DNA from: Rubrobacter calidifluminis
Lineage (GTDB): Bacteria > Actinomycetota > Rubrobacteria > Rubrobacterales > Rubrobacteraceae
Assembly: GCF_028617075.1 (NCBI RefSeq)
Contig: NZ_JAQKGV010000003.1
Span: 124,001 to 188,000 of the forward strand
Direction of reading: 5' to 3'
DNA length: 64,000 bases
A program made the position numbers and the translations under genes. The notes below the pieces were generated by a model. The model had not been told where the DNA came from. It worked only from the letters and a program-made list of their open reading frames with translations, and ran no database searches. Each line of letters begins with the position of its first letter. Position 1 is the first letter of the stretch. Positions 1 to 9,399 of this stretch are shown piece by piece.

Positions 1-612
1 GCTCTCCTCCCTCTCGTCGTGATGCTCGAGCAGCCGCTTGAACCAGTATCCCTCGTCGAAGAGCTCAATCACCCGGCGTCTCATGGTCCCCTGCCCTTCG
101 TCCATCAGACGGGGCAGCATCTCTTCGAAGTGGTCGAGGATTCTGACCATCTTGCGGTGCTCGTTGATGTAGAACTTCGGGTCCCCTCCCGGGATCTTCC
201 CGGCACGGGCGTACACCGGCAGCAGGATCTCCTCCTCGACCTTTATGTGTTCTCTCTGCCCCTCGCTCACCTGCTTCAAAAGCTCGGCGGCGAGAGGAAT
301 GTCCTGCGCGAGCAGGGCCTCCTGGTGCAGCAGGAAAAGCTCGTTCAGGTGCTCGTGGGTCTCCAGCAGCGCGAGGAAACTCGCCGGCGGCGGCTCGCGA
401 CGCGAGAGATCGAGCACCCGTTCGATCTCCCCGACCAACCTCTCCGGCGGGATGCCCCGCTCCCCGGCAAACCCCGCGACCGAACCCGCAGGCGGCTCCT
501 CATCCTCGTAAGATCCGAACCCGTAGCGGGAGAGCACGACCCTCACCGCCGGATACCTCGCAGCGAGCTCCGCTACCGGCGTATCCGGCCCGATGATGGC
601 ACCCTCACCCAT
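1..612 (-). CDS. Hemerythrin HHE-domain protein with DUF1858-like N-terminus (C-terminus cut by window edge)
   Basis: The minus strand reads open from an ATG at 612 to the window edge (204 codons, no stop seen). Residues 10-70 resemble a DUF1858/ScdA-N-type helical domain (TPVAELAARYPAV) but lack its usual cysteines. Residues 84-200 form a hemerythrin-like bundle with candidate di-iron ligands His86/His88, the HxxxE pair His122/Glu126, His152 and His197/His198. Such proteins bind O2 or NO, or serve iron-sulfur repair; the precise role here is inferred. The start overlaps the stop of the upstream cupin gene by 8 bases, so the two are probably translated from one message. Confidence 0.85.
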   Translation of the reverse strand, partial: MGEGAIIGPDTPVAELAARYPAVRVVLSRYGFGSYEDEEPPAGSVAGFAGERGIPPERLVGEIERVLDLSRREPPPASFLALLETHEHLNELFLLHQEALLAQDIPLAAELLKQVSEGQREHIKVEEEILLPVYARAGKIPGGDPKFYINEHRKMVRILDHFEEMLPRLMDEGQGTMRRRVIELFDEGYWFKRLLEHHDEREES

Positions 613-994
613 CTCCACCGTCTCTCTTGGCGATCGTGATGAGACCGACCGACTCCTCGAGCGCCTCCACCCTGTGCCTGACACCCGCATCACACGCCAC
701 CAGGGTCCCCGCCCCAGCCTCCATCTCCTCCCCGGCGGCCGCAAAGCGCACCCTGCCGCTCACCACGTTCAGGCTGAAAGGCCCCGGCGCCGCATGCTCG
801 TCCAGCACATCCCCGGCACGCATCACCAGAAGAACCACGTTCATCCCCTGCCCCTTGCGCAGCGTGATCGCGTTCCTCCCACCCCGCTTCCACGCCTCCT
901 CGGACCTGAGCCTGCCCGCCTCCTCCTCGATGTCGAACCTCTGTACCGGCCCGTGCAGCGCTCGACCGGATACAGGACGCTCCCTGCCACTCAT
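605..994 (-). CDS. Small cupin-domain protein
   Basis: 129 residues. A single beta-barrel cupin is suggested by the pattern VVLLVMRAGDVLDEH followed by GPFSLNVVSGRVRF and a later ACDAGVRHRVEALEES strand set. His and acidic residues sit where cupins bind a metal, but the ligand set is not complete enough to name an enzyme. The ATG at 994 is chosen because AAGGAG lies about 7 bases upstream; a GTG at 1021 and an ATG at 1015 are alternatives. It is first gene of a pair with the hemerythrin protein, which suggests a redox or NO-related role (inference). Confidence 0.75.
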   Translation of the reverse strand: MSGRERPVSGRALHGPVQRFDIEEEAGRLRSEEAWKRGGRNAITLRKGQGMNVVLLVMRAGDVLDEHAAPGPFSLNVVSGRVRFAAAGEEMEAGAGTLVACDAGVRHRVEALEESVGLITIAKRDGGDG

Positions 995-1033
995 CCTCCC
1001 ACTCCTTCCAGACATCCTCACACAACTATGATC

Positions 1034-1039
1034 ATTATA
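1034..1039 (-). promoter_or_regulatory. -10 box for cupin-hemerythrin pair
   Basis: Perfect TATAAT on the minus strand in an AT-rich patch (about 1025-1050) that contrasts with the surrounding high-G+C sequence. No clear -35 hexamer lies 16-18 bases upstream. The remainder of 1040-1219 shows no gene. Confidence 0.5.
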
Positions 1040-1219
1040 GTAATTCTATCGTCGAACCCTCCAGCCGGGAGAGAATTCGGGCACACCGGCGAGCGCAAAA
1101 GGCAAAACGGGGCTACTTCTCCAGGACCTTCGAACACATTCCTCACATCCTCAAAACCATTACGTTTTCCGAGCCTCTTTTCTGCTCCATCCTCCGTTGC
1201 TAGACTAACGGTGGTCGGA

Positions 1220-2272
1220 ATGAGAAAAACGGAATTATCAGAGGCTCTGAGCGGGCTGAACCCGGCATGGTTTTCTCTGGTCATGGCCACCGGAATCGTT
1301 GGACTTGCGGCTCACACGCAGGGGATTTCGGTCGTTCCGACGGTTTTGATGTGGGTCAACGTCGTTTTTTATGCTCTGTCGTGGGCAGTCTACATGGCCC
1401 GGCTGGTTTTGTTTCCGCGTGACTTCTTCGGAGACTTCCGCAAGCACATGAGGGCCATGGGATACTTCACCGTGGTCGCCGGCAGCGGCGTGTTGGGAAC
1501 GCAGCTCCTTCTGGTCGGCGGCTACCGTGGCGCGGCTCTGGCGCTGTGGGTCCTGGCGCTCGTACTCTGGTGTGTGCTCGTCTACGCCATCCCCGCCGCG
1601 CTGATCGCGCAGAGGGAGGGGAAGCCCACTCTGCAGCGGGGGATACAGGGCAACTGGCTCTTATGGACCGTTGGGACAGCCAGCGTCTCGGTGCTGGGCA
1701 CACGGGTAGCACCCTCTTTCGGATCAGGGGCGAGCCAGGTGGTGTTCTGGAGTTTTTTGCTCTGGCTCATCAGCGTGATCTTCTATCTGTGGGTCATAGC
1801 GATGATCATCCAGCGTCTCTTCTTTTACGACCTCGAGGCTGGAGACCTCCTTCCCACATATTGGATAGACATGGGTGCCTTTGCCATCGCCACGCTCGCA
1901 GGAGCCGTACTCCTCTCTTCCCACGTCTCTTCCCCCCTTTTGAGACAACTCGAGCCCTTCACGATGGGCCTGACGCTGGTGCTGTGGGCCATCGCATCCT
2001 GGTGGATACCCTGGCTCTTCCTAATGGGGATCTGGCGCCACTTCATCCTACGCTACCCCTTGTGGTTCAACGTAGGATGGTGGGGAATGGTCTTCCCTCT
2101 GGGAATGTACACCACGGCCACCGCCACCCTCGCCCAGGCCATGCCGTTGCCGGCCATACTGAAGTACATAGCCGCGGTCTTCGTCTGGATCGCGATCGCC
2201 GCCTGGGTGGTCACGTTCGTCAACATGCTGATCACGCTGTGGAGACGACCGCTGTCCTCGGGTTTGTCGTGA
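1220..2272 (+). CDS. TDT-family (TehA/Mae1/SLAC1) anion transporter
   Basis: 350 residues, almost wholly hydrophobic with about ten membrane segments. It begins with the family-typical LNPAWFSLVMATGIVGL and carries the late WWGMVFPLGMYTTATATL segment. TDT proteins are passive transporters or channels for dicarboxylates, sulfite, tellurite or, in plant SLAC1, chloride and nitrate. The substrate cannot be read from sequence. It lies directly upstream of and co-oriented with the nitrate reductase operon, and no NarK-type transporter is present in the window, so nitrate or nitrite passage is a plausible inference. ATG at 1220 is preferred; a GTG at 1211 is in frame. Confidence 0.85.
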   Translation: MRKTELSEALSGLNPAWFSLVMATGIVGLAAHTQGISVVPTVLMWVNVVFYALSWAVYMARLVLFPRDFFGDFRKHMRAMGYFTVVAGSGVLGTQLLLVGGYRGAALALWVLALVLWCVLVYAIPAALIAQREGKPTLQRGIQGNWLLWTVGTASVSVLGTRVAPSFGSGASQVVFWSFLLWLISVIFYLWVIAMIIQRLFFYDLEAGDLLPTYWIDMGAFAIATLAGAVLLSSHVSSPLLRQLEPFTMGLTLVLWAIASWWIPWLFLMGIWRHFILRYPLWFNVGWWGMVFPLGMYTTATATLAQAMPLPAILKYIAAVFVWIAIAAWVVTFVNMLITLWRRPLSSGLS

Positions 2273-2392
2273 TGCCCGATCCCAAACGGACATCTCCTCG
2301 TGACCTGCATCAATGAAATCCGTGCCCCATATCACCCGGATCAGGCAACGAGATCAAAATAAACGGAGAAATAATTACTGATAGTGTAGCTG

Positions 2393-2401
2393 TAATATAA
2401 A
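2393..2401 (+). promoter_or_regulatory. Possible -10 region ahead of nar operon
   Basis: The stretch 2360-2410 is strikingly AT-rich (TAATAT and TATAAA overlap at 2393-2401) in a high-G+C neighbourhood. It is the best promoter candidate upstream of narG. No convincing -35 or two-sided FNR-type site was found; only an isolated ATCAA half-site is present near 2352. Confidence 0.3.
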
Positions 2402-2444
2402 CTCCTATTTAGTGTCAGGTTGGCAACGAGAGGAGCATTCGCCG

Positions 2445-2524
2445 ATGACGAGGGTGATCAGCCCGTTGCCGGGGGTTTCGGTACCTGTGCAGGGGGCAAA
2501 ACGTTCGGGGGGCTGGGAACAGAC
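2445..2524 (+). pseudogene. Decayed duplicate of the narG 5' end
   Basis: An ATG at 2445 opens a short reading frame of 58 codons whose first 25-30 residues resemble the NarG amino terminus: an MTR start and a KRSGGWE segment align with MARTT and ERSGGWN. At DNA level GTACCTG.GCAGGGGGCA is shared with 2733-2750 apart from one base. It is preceded by GAGAGGAG, like a ribosome site. The similarity fades after about 2524 and the frame ends at 2621. Nothing else recognisable is in 2525-2696. Confidence 0.55.
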
Positions 2525-2696
2525 CTGCACACCGGTGGTGTCGGTGACACTTTCTCTCATGGACCCGGCGTTTTCTGTGTATAGATTCTCAACAGGTGCA
2601 GACATCACGCTGGTACATTGAGTTTGGGTCTCCGGCTGAAACCGGGGACCGAACCTGGCGTATGGGTATTTCAGGCGACCCGGAAAGAGGTGTGAG

Positions 2697-5600
2697 TTGG
2701 CCAGGACGACGAGTGCTCTGACCAGGGGGTTGCAGTACCTGCGCAGGGGGCAGGAACGCTCCGGAGGGTGGAACGAGATAAGCGCCCGGGACAGGGGCTG
2801 GGAGTACACCTACGAGAACCGCTGGCAGCACGACAAGGTGGTGCGCTCCACCCACGGGGTGAACTGTACGGGCTCGTGCTCCTGGCAGGTTTACGTGAAG
2901 GACGGCATCATAACCTGGGAGACCCAGGCGGTGGATTACCCTTCCAACGGTCCGGACTTCCCGGAGTACGAGCCGCGGGGATGTCCGAGGGGGGCATCGT
3001 TCTCCTGGTACACCTACTCGCCCCTGAGGATCAAACACCCCTACGTGAGGGGGGCTCTGCTCGAGCTGTGGCGCAGGGCGAAGGCCGAGAAGGGTGACCC
3101 GGTGGAGGCGTGGGCCTCTATCGTCGAGGATCCCGAGAAGGCGAGAAGCTACAAGAGCCGGAGGGGCAAGGGAGGGTTGGTGCGGGCCTCGTGGGAGGAG
3201 GTCGTCGAGCTCATAGCCTCCGCCCACGTCTACACCATAAAGAAGTACGGCCCCGACAGGGTCATGGGCTTCAGCCCGATCCCCGCGATGAGCATGGTCT
3301 CTTACGCGTCGGGGACGCGCTTTCTCTCGCTCATCGGCGGTGTGATCCCGAGCTTCTACGACTGGTATTCGGACTTGCCTACGGCCTCGCCGCAGATCTG
3401 GGGAGACCAGACCGACGTACCGGAGTCCGCCGACTGGTACAACGCAAGCTACCTCATCATGTGGGGATCGAACATCCCCATAACCAGGACCCCGGACGCC
3501 CACTTCATGACCGAGGCGCGCTACAAGGGACAGAAGACGGTCGTCGTCTCGCCGGACTACTCCGACCACACCAAGTTCGCCGACCACTGGCTGCCGGCGC
3601 ACCCCGGCACCGACGGGGCGCTGGCGCTGGCGATGGGGCACGTGATCCTCAAAGAATTCTACGTGCAGAGGCAGGTGCCCTACTTCGTGGAATACGCGAA
3701 GAAGTACACGGACCTGCCGTTTCTGATCACGCTTGAGGAGGGCGAGGGCGGCGCGCATCTCCCTGGCCGCTTCCTCCGTCTTTCGGACCTGGGTGGCAAA
3801 GAGGAGAACGCCGAGTGGAAGCCGGTCCTGCTCGACGGCGAAACCGGTGAGGTCAAGAGCCCGAACGGCACCCTCGGCACCCGCTACGGGGAAGAAGGAG
3901 AGGGTAGGTGGAACCTGGATCTCGGGGGGATCGACCCATCGCTCACCCTGCTGGGCCGCCACCACCAGCTCGTCGAGGTGAGCTTCCCCCGTTTCGATAC
4001 CAGAGAGGTGATCGTACGCGGGGTGCCTGCCAAGCGGGTCGGGGATCATCTGGTGACGACGGTCTTCGACCTGCTGCTCGCGCACTACGGCGTAAGGAGG
4101 GAAGGGCTCCCCGGCAAGTGGCCCGAGGGGTACGATGACCCCGAACCCTACACGCCCGGCTGGCAGCAGGAGATAACCGGTGTGGACTCGGGGAGGGCAG
4201 CACGCATAGCCCGGGAGTTCGCCCGCAACGCCGAGAGGACCAATGGCAGATCAATGATAGTGATGGGCGCCGGCACGAACCATTGGTATCACTCGGATCA
4301 GATCTACCGGGCCATGCTCACGCTCGTCCTGCTGTGTGGATGTCAGGGAGTAAACGGAGGGGGATGGGCGCATTACGTAGGCCAGGAGAAGGTGAGACCG
4401 TTCACCGGCTGGTCGACGATGGCCTTCGCACTCGACTGGAATCGTCCCCCGCGTCACATGGCCGGCACCTCGCTGTGGTATCTGGCCACCGATCAGTGGC
4501 GTTACGAGCCGGGCTCTCCGGAAGAACTCTCTTCGCCTACTGCGAAAGGCATGTTCTCCGGCATGCACTTCGTGGATTGTCTCGCCCTTTCAGCGCGCCT
4601 GGGCTGGCAGCCCTCCCATCCGACCTTCGACCGCAACCCGCTAGAGATAGCCGAGGCGGCCGGGAGAGAAGGCATCCCGGTCGAGGAGTATGTCGTGAGA
4701 GAGCTCAAGGAAGACAGGCTTCACTTCGCCTGCGAGGACCCCGACGCCCCGCAGAACTTCCCCAGGGTTCTGACGCTGTGGCGCTCGAACCTCCTCGGTT
4801 CTTCGGGCAAGGGGCACGAGTACTTCCTCAAGCACCTGCTCGGGGTGCCGGACGCAGCGGTGCGCAACGAGGAGACGCCCGAAGAGCTGAGGCCAAAGGA
4901 CGTGCGCTGGCGCGAGGAGGCTCCGGTCGGCAAGCTCGATCTTCTCGTCACGATGGACTTCCGCAAGAATGGCTCCTCCATGTACTCCGACATAGTGCTG
5001 CCGGCGGCGACGTGGTACGAGAAGCACGACCTCTCCTCCACGGACATGCATCCGTTTGTACACCCGTTCAACCCGGCGATCGACCCGCCGTGGGAGGCCA
5101 GAAGCGACTGGGACTCTTTCAAGGCCATAGCGAAGAGGTTCTCCGAGCTGGCGAAGGACCACCTCGGGGTGAGAAAGGACGTCGTGGCCACGCCCCTCAT
5201 GCACGACAGCCCGGATGAGATCGCACAACCATTCGGTGAAGTCAGGGATTGGAAGAAAGGTGAGTGTGAGCCGGTACCGGGCAAGACGATGCCCAGGCTC
5301 ACCGTTATAGAGCGCGACTACACCGCCGTCTTCCAGAAGATGTGCTCGCTGGGGCCTCTGGTCGAGGAGCTCGGCATCGGCAGCAAGGGCGTGACATGGA
5401 AACCGAAGCTCGAGGTCGACGAGATGCGCCGTCAGAACGGCGTCGTAAGGGAGGGTCCTGCCGCCGGCAGGCCGCGCCTGGAGCGCGCGGATCAGGTCTG
5501 CGAAGCCATCCTGGCGCTCTCCGGGACCACCAACGGGCGCCTCGCGGTGGAAGGCTTCAAAGCCTTGGAGAAGCGCACCGGCCTGAAGCTCGTTGATCTG

Positions 5601-6338
5601 GCGGAGGAGAGAGGCGATGAACGGATAACCTTCCGGGACATAACGGCGCAGCCGCGCAAGGTCATCGCCTCCCCGGAGTGGTCGGGGATGGAGAGCCGCA
5701 CCAGGCGTTACTCTCCTTTCACTATAAACGTCGAGAAAAAGAAGCCCTGGCACACGCTGACCGGGCGCCAGCACTTCTACCTGGACCACGAGTGGATGCT
5801 CGAGTATGGAGAGGCGCTCCCCATCTTCAAGCCACCGCTGGACCTCGGGTACGATGCCCGTTCTCTCGGAGATGGCAGAACCGAGGTTACGGTGCGCTAC
5901 CTCACCCCGCACTCCAAGTGGTCCATCCACTCCGAGTATCAGGACAACCTGAGGATGCTGGAGCTCTTCCGGGGAGGTCCCGTGGTGTGGATGAGCGTGG
6001 AGGATGCGAACAAGATAGACGTCAAAGACAACGACTGGATCGAGGTCTACAACGTGCACGGGGTCATCTCCGCCCGTGCAGTTGTCTCGCACCGGATCCC
6101 CGAGGGCACGGCGATCATGTACCATGCCCAGGACAGGCATGTCAACGTGCCCATCTCCGAGGTCAGCGGCACCCGCGGCGGAACCGACAACTCGACGACC
6201 AGGATAGTCGTCAAACCCACTCACATGATAGGCGGCTACGCGCAGTTCACGTTCGCACTCAACTACTACGGCCCGGCGGGATCGCAACGGGATACCGTGA
6301 CCGTCATCCGCAAGCGCCAGAGGGAGGTGGCCTACTGA
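2697..6338 (+). CDS. narG: Respiratory nitrate reductase alpha subunit
   Basis: 1213 residues, the usual NarG length. It reduces nitrate to nitrite at a molybdo-bis-MGD centre. The FS0 [4Fe-4S] ligands are visible as His53, Cys57, Cys61 and Cys96 (STHGVNCTGSCSW, EPRGCPRGAS). The SFYDWYSDLP segment (219-228) carries the Asp that coordinates molybdenum. Similarity to E. coli NarG runs end to end, including PTHMIGGYA near the C-terminus. The start is TTG at 2697, preceded by AAAGAGGTG. There is no obvious N-terminal twin-arginine signal. The stop overlaps the narH start (TGATG). Confidence 0.98.
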   Translation: MARTTSALTRGLQYLRRGQERSGGWNEISARDRGWEYTYENRWQHDKVVRSTHGVNCTGSCSWQVYVKDGIITWETQAVDYPSNGPDFPEYEPRGCPRGASFSWYTYSPLRIKHPYVRGALLELWRRAKAEKGDPVEAWASIVEDPEKARSYKSRRGKGGLVRASWEEVVELIASAHVYTIKKYGPDRVMGFSPIPAMSMVSYASGTRFLSLIGGVIPSFYDWYSDLPTASPQIWGDQTDVPESADWYNASYLIMWGSNIPITRTPDAHFMTEARYKGQKTVVVSPDYSDHTKFADHWLPAHPGTDGALALAMGHVILKEFYVQRQVPYFVEYAKKYTDLPFLITLEEGEGGAHLPGRFLRLSDLGGKEENAEWKPVLLDGETGEVKSPNGTLGTRYGEEGEGRWNLDLGGIDPSLTLLGRHHQLVEVSFPRFDTREVIVRGVPAKRVGDHLVTTVFDLLLAHYGVRREGLPGKWPEGYDDPEPYTPGWQQEITGVDSGRAARIAREFARNAERTNGRSMIVMGAGTNHWYHSDQIYRAMLTLVLLCGCQGVNGGGWAHYVGQEKVRPFTGWSTMAFALDWNRPPRHMAGTSLWYLATDQWRYEPGSPEELSSPTAKGMFSGMHFVDCLALSARLGWQPSHPTFDRNPLEIAEAAGREGIPVEEYVVRELKEDRLHFACEDPDAPQNFPRVLTLWRSNLLGSSGKGHEYFLKHLLGVPDAAVRNEETPEELRPKDVRWREEAPVGKLDLLVTMDFRKNGSSMYSDIVLPAATWYEKHDLSSTDMHPFVHPFNPAIDPPWEARSDWDSFKAIAKRFSELAKDHLGVRKDVVATPLMHDSPDEIAQPFGEVRDWKKGECEPVPGKTMPRLTVIERDYTAVFQKMCSLGPLVEELGIGSKGVTWKPKLEVDEMRRQNGVVREGPAAGRPRLERADQVCEAILALSGTTNGRLAVEGFKALEKRTGLKLVDLAEERGDERITFRDITAQPRKVIASPEWSGMESRTRRYSPFTINVEKKKPWHTLTGRQHFYLDHEWMLEYGEALPIFKPPLDLGYDARSLGDGRTEVTVRYLTPHSKWSIHSEYQDNLRMLELFRGGPVVWMSVEDANKIDVKDNDWIEVYNVHGVISARAVVSHRIPEGTAIMYHAQDRHVNVPISEVSGTRGGTDNSTTRIVVKPTHMIGGYAQFTFALNYYGPAGSQRDTVTVIRKRQREVAY

Positions 6339-7963
6339 TGCTGGTCAAGGCCCAGATCGGGATGGTGATGAACCTGGACAAGTGCATCGGGTGCCACACC
6401 TGCTCCGTGACCTGCAAGAACACCTGGACGAACCGGGAGGGTACTGAGTACATCTGGTTCAACGACGTGGAGACCAAGCCCGGGGTGGGCTACCCCAAAG
6501 AGTGGGAGAACCAGGACCGGTGGAACGGCGGCTGGCAGCTGAAGAAGGACGGCAAGCTGGAGCTCAAGGCCGGGGGGAAGCTCAAGAAGCTGGCGAACAT
6601 CTTCTACAACCCGGACCTTCCGGTCATAGAAGATTACTATGAACCGTGGACCTACGACTACGAGACCCTGACCAGCGCGAAGCCTTCAGCCCACCAGCCT
6701 GTTGCAAGGCCTCAATCGAGGATAACGGGGGAGCCGATGGAGCTCGAGTGGGGTCCCAACTGGGAGGACGACCTGGCGGGCTCGCAGGAGAGCGCCCCCC
6801 ACGATCCGAACATCTCCGAAGACATCCAGGAGCGGGTGCGCATGGAGTACGAGAAGGTCTTCATGATGTACCTGCCGCGCATCTGCGAGCACTGCCTCAA
6901 CCCCTCCTGCGTCGCCTCCTGCCCCTCTGGAGCGATGTACAAGCGGGACGAGGACGGGATAGTGCTGGTGGACCAGGAGCAGTGCCGGGGCTGGCGCTAC
7001 TGCGTCACGGGCTGCCCCTACAAGAAGGTCTACTTCAACTGGCACACGGGCAAGGCCGAGAAGTGCACGCTCTGCTACCCGCGCATCCAGAACGGCGACC
7101 CGACGATCTGCTCCGAGACGTGCGTGGGACGCATCCGCTACATAGGTGTTCTGCTCTACGACGCCGACCGGGTCGAGGAGGCGGCCTCCACCCCGGATGA
7201 GAAGGAGCTCCTCGACGCCCAGCGCTCCATCTTCCTCGATCCCCACGACCCCGAGGTCATAGAACAGGCGCGCTTCGACGGGATCCCGGAGGACTGGATC
7301 GAGGCAGCCCAGAGATCGCCCCTCTACAAGCTCGCGATCGAATGGGGCGTGGCGCTGCCCCTCCACCCGGAGTACCGGACGCTTCCCATGGTCTGGTACG
7401 TGCCGCCGCTCTCCCCGGTGATGAGCCTCATAGAAGACGGCGAGCCCGACCCGGACGCGGTCTTCCCGGCGATAGAGGAGATGCGCATCCCCAACAAGTA
7501 CCTGGCCAACCTGCTCACCGCGGGAGACGAGGAGGAGATAAAGCGGGTTTTGAGGCGCCTCGCGGCGATGAGGGCCTACATGAGGGAGCTGGACATAGCC
7601 GGAGAGGCAGACCCCCGGCTCGCCGAGGATGCCGATCTCGGCGAAGATCAGATAGTAGAGATGTACCGGCTCCTCGCCATAGCCAACTACGACGAGCGCT
7701 ACGTGATCCCGAAGGCCCACAAGGAGCTCGCCCTGGAGCTCGACGCGCAGGCGCAGGGCGCCTGCGGTCTGGACTTCGCCGGGGGCCCCGGAAGCTGCGC
7801 GAGCGTGGAAGGTACCCAGAGGAACGAAGCCTTCTACTCGATGAAGGAGGAGCTCGAGGAGAAGGCCCGGGCGATGGGCGGGAGGCTCAAGGCCCCGAAC
7901 GTCAACTTCTTCCGCTCCAAGGCAGACTTCGAGGCGTTCCACCTCAAGGGGGCGGGCGCGTGA
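6338..7963 (+). CDS. narH: Respiratory nitrate reductase beta subunit
   Basis: 541 residues. It carries electrons from NarI haem to NarG. Four cysteine clusters are visible: CIGCHTCSVTCK near the N-terminus, CEHCLNPSCVASCP, CRGWRYCVTGCP and CTLCYP with CSETC. The Trp in CRGW replaces a cysteine and marks the [3Fe-4S] cluster typical of NarH. The ATG at 6338 overlaps the narG stop by one base after AGGGAGG, indicating translational coupling. The C-terminal region interacts with the other subunits in the family. Confidence 0.97.
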   Translation: MLVKAQIGMVMNLDKCIGCHTCSVTCKNTWTNREGTEYIWFNDVETKPGVGYPKEWENQDRWNGGWQLKKDGKLELKAGGKLKKLANIFYNPDLPVIEDYYEPWTYDYETLTSAKPSAHQPVARPQSRITGEPMELEWGPNWEDDLAGSQESAPHDPNISEDIQERVRMEYEKVFMMYLPRICEHCLNPSCVASCPSGAMYKRDEDGIVLVDQEQCRGWRYCVTGCPYKKVYFNWHTGKAEKCTLCYPRIQNGDPTICSETCVGRIRYIGVLLYDADRVEEAASTPDEKELLDAQRSIFLDPHDPEVIEQARFDGIPEDWIEAAQRSPLYKLAIEWGVALPLHPEYRTLPMVWYVPPLSPVMSLIEDGEPDPDAVFPAIEEMRIPNKYLANLLTAGDEEEIKRVLRRLAAMRAYMRELDIAGEADPRLAEDADLGEDQIVEMYRLLAIANYDERYVIPKAHKELALELDAQAQGACGLDFAGGPGSCASVEGTQRNEAFYSMKEELEEKARAMGGRLKAPNVNFFRSKADFEAFHLKGAGA

Positions 7964-8592
7964 TCTTCAAGATCATCTCGATCCTCCTGAGCTACCCGGA
8001 CGAGGAGATGATCTCCTCGCGCGAGGAGATAGCACGGGTCGTGCAGGACCTCGAAGACTCCCCGGCCAGGGAGAGCATAGAGCGTTTTCTGCTCTACTGG
8101 CAGAACACCCCCCCGCTCAAGCTCCAGGCCGACTACGCCGAAACCTTCGACTTCGCGGCCAAGAACACCCTCTACCTCAGCTACTTCCGCTACGGAGACG
8201 AGAGAAGGAGAGGGCAGGCCCTCATAGACCTCAAATGGACCTATGCGAGGGCCGGATACGCCGTGGAGAGCGATGAGCTACCCGACTACCTGCCGCTCAT
8301 GCTCGAGTTCGCAAACGAAGATCCCGAGACAGGTATGAAGCTCCTCTCGGAGTATCGGGCGGGGCTCGAGGTGATGAGGAAGGCGCTCCTCCAGATGCGA
8401 AGCCCCTACACCCACCTCATCGACGCCCTGAGGAGCCTCCTGCCAGAGGTGAGCGAGCGGGAGATGGAGGAAGCCAGGGAACTGGTGGCCAAGGGTCCGC
8501 CCCGCGAGCTGGTGGGCCTGGAGGCCTACGGCTCGGAGGGACCTCAGGCCCCTCCTCAAAGCAAGGTCGTCTTCGACGGGAGAAGAAGATAG
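7960..8592 (+). CDS. narJ: Nitrate reductase assembly chaperone (delta)
   Basis: 210 residues, helical TorD/NarJ-type chaperone that holds NarGH for molybdenum cofactor insertion and is not part of the final enzyme. Recognisable features are the N-terminal FKIISILLSYPDEEM and the later LPDYLPLMLEFANED, a NarJ hallmark. The GTG start at 7960 overlaps the narH stop (GTGA). Confidence 0.95.
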   Translation: MIFKIISILLSYPDEEMISSREEIARVVQDLEDSPARESIERFLLYWQNTPPLKLQADYAETFDFAAKNTLYLSYFRYGDERRRGQALIDLKWTYARAGYAVESDELPDYLPLMLEFANEDPETGMKLLSEYRAGLEVMRKALLQMRSPYTHLIDALRSLLPEVSEREMEEARELVAKGPPRELVGLEAYGSEGPQAPPQSKVVFDGRRR

Positions 8593-9399
8593 ATGAACCT
8601 GCTGGACAACTTCACGTGGGTGATCTGGCCGTATTTGGCCATGGCGTCCTTCGTCGTGGGACACGCGTTCCGCTACCGCTACGACCAGTTCGGATGGACC
8701 TCCGAATCGAGCGAGCTTCTCGAGAAAAGATCTCTCAAGTGGGGCTCGGTCCTCTTCCACATCGGGATCATCTTTGCGTTTCTCGGGCACGTGATGGGCA
8801 TCCTCATCCCGATCCAGTTCTACCACGCCATAGGCTTCAAGGACCCCTGGTACGAGATACTCTCGCTGTGGGCCGGGACGGCCGCCGGGGCAGCCGCGCT
8901 CATCGGCATCCTGATCATAAACATGAGGCGCTGGCTGGTGAAGAAGGTGAGGCGCACGACCAAAAACAACATCAAGTTCTTCATAGACTTTCTGCTCCTG
9001 GTGGTGATAGCCATAGGCCTCGTAGTGACGCTCGGTTACAGGATATGGGTCGGGCTTCTGAACATGCCCGGTTCGTCGTTTTTCGGCAGCCCGACCTTCG
9101 ACTACCGCACCTCGATAGGGCCGTGGGCCAGGAGCCTCTTCTCCTTCGCTCCAGACCCCAACCTGATGTCCCCCGTGCCGGTGATCTTCAAGATCCACAT
9201 AATCCTTGCTTTCCTGCTCTTTGCACTGTGGCCCTACTCGCACCTGGTGCACGTGTGGAGCGCTCCGATAGGATACCTGCGACGCCGCCGCATCCAGTAC
9301 CGCAGCAGAAACCCCGAAGTTGCGATGGCCCAGGCACGTCGCCGGCCAGGAGAGACCACCAGTAAGCTACATGCTGCGGACAGGCAGGAGCTTGAGTAA
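8593..9399 (+). CDS. narI: Nitrate reductase gamma subunit, membrane cytochrome b
   Basis: 268 residues with five membrane segments. It oxidises quinol and passes electrons to NarH through two b haems. Likely ligands are His56 and His66 (FHIGIIFAFLGHVMG) and His202 and His220 (KIHIILAF, LVHVWSAP), matching E. coli His56/66/187/205 in order and context. The ATG directly follows the narJ stop. The C-terminal tail is basic and overlaps the next gene by 29 bases. Confidence 0.97.
   Translation: MNLLDNFTWVIWPYLAMASFVVGHAFRYRYDQFGWTSESSELLEKRSLKWGSVLFHIGIIFAFLGHVMGILIPIQFYHAIGFKDPWYEILSLWAGTAAGAAALIGILIINMRRWLVKKVRRTTKNNIKFFIDFLLLVVIAIGLVVTLGYRIWVGLLNMPGSSFFGSPTFDYRTSIGPWARSLFSFAPDPNLMSPVPVIFKIHIILAFLLFALWPYSHLVHVWSAPIGYLRRRRIQYRSRNPEVAMAQARRRPGETTSKLHAADRQELE

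Noticed and set aside
2340-2410. FNR/DNR box upstream of narG
   Set aside because: Only one half-site-like ATCAA is found; no symmetric TTGAT-N4-ATCAA.
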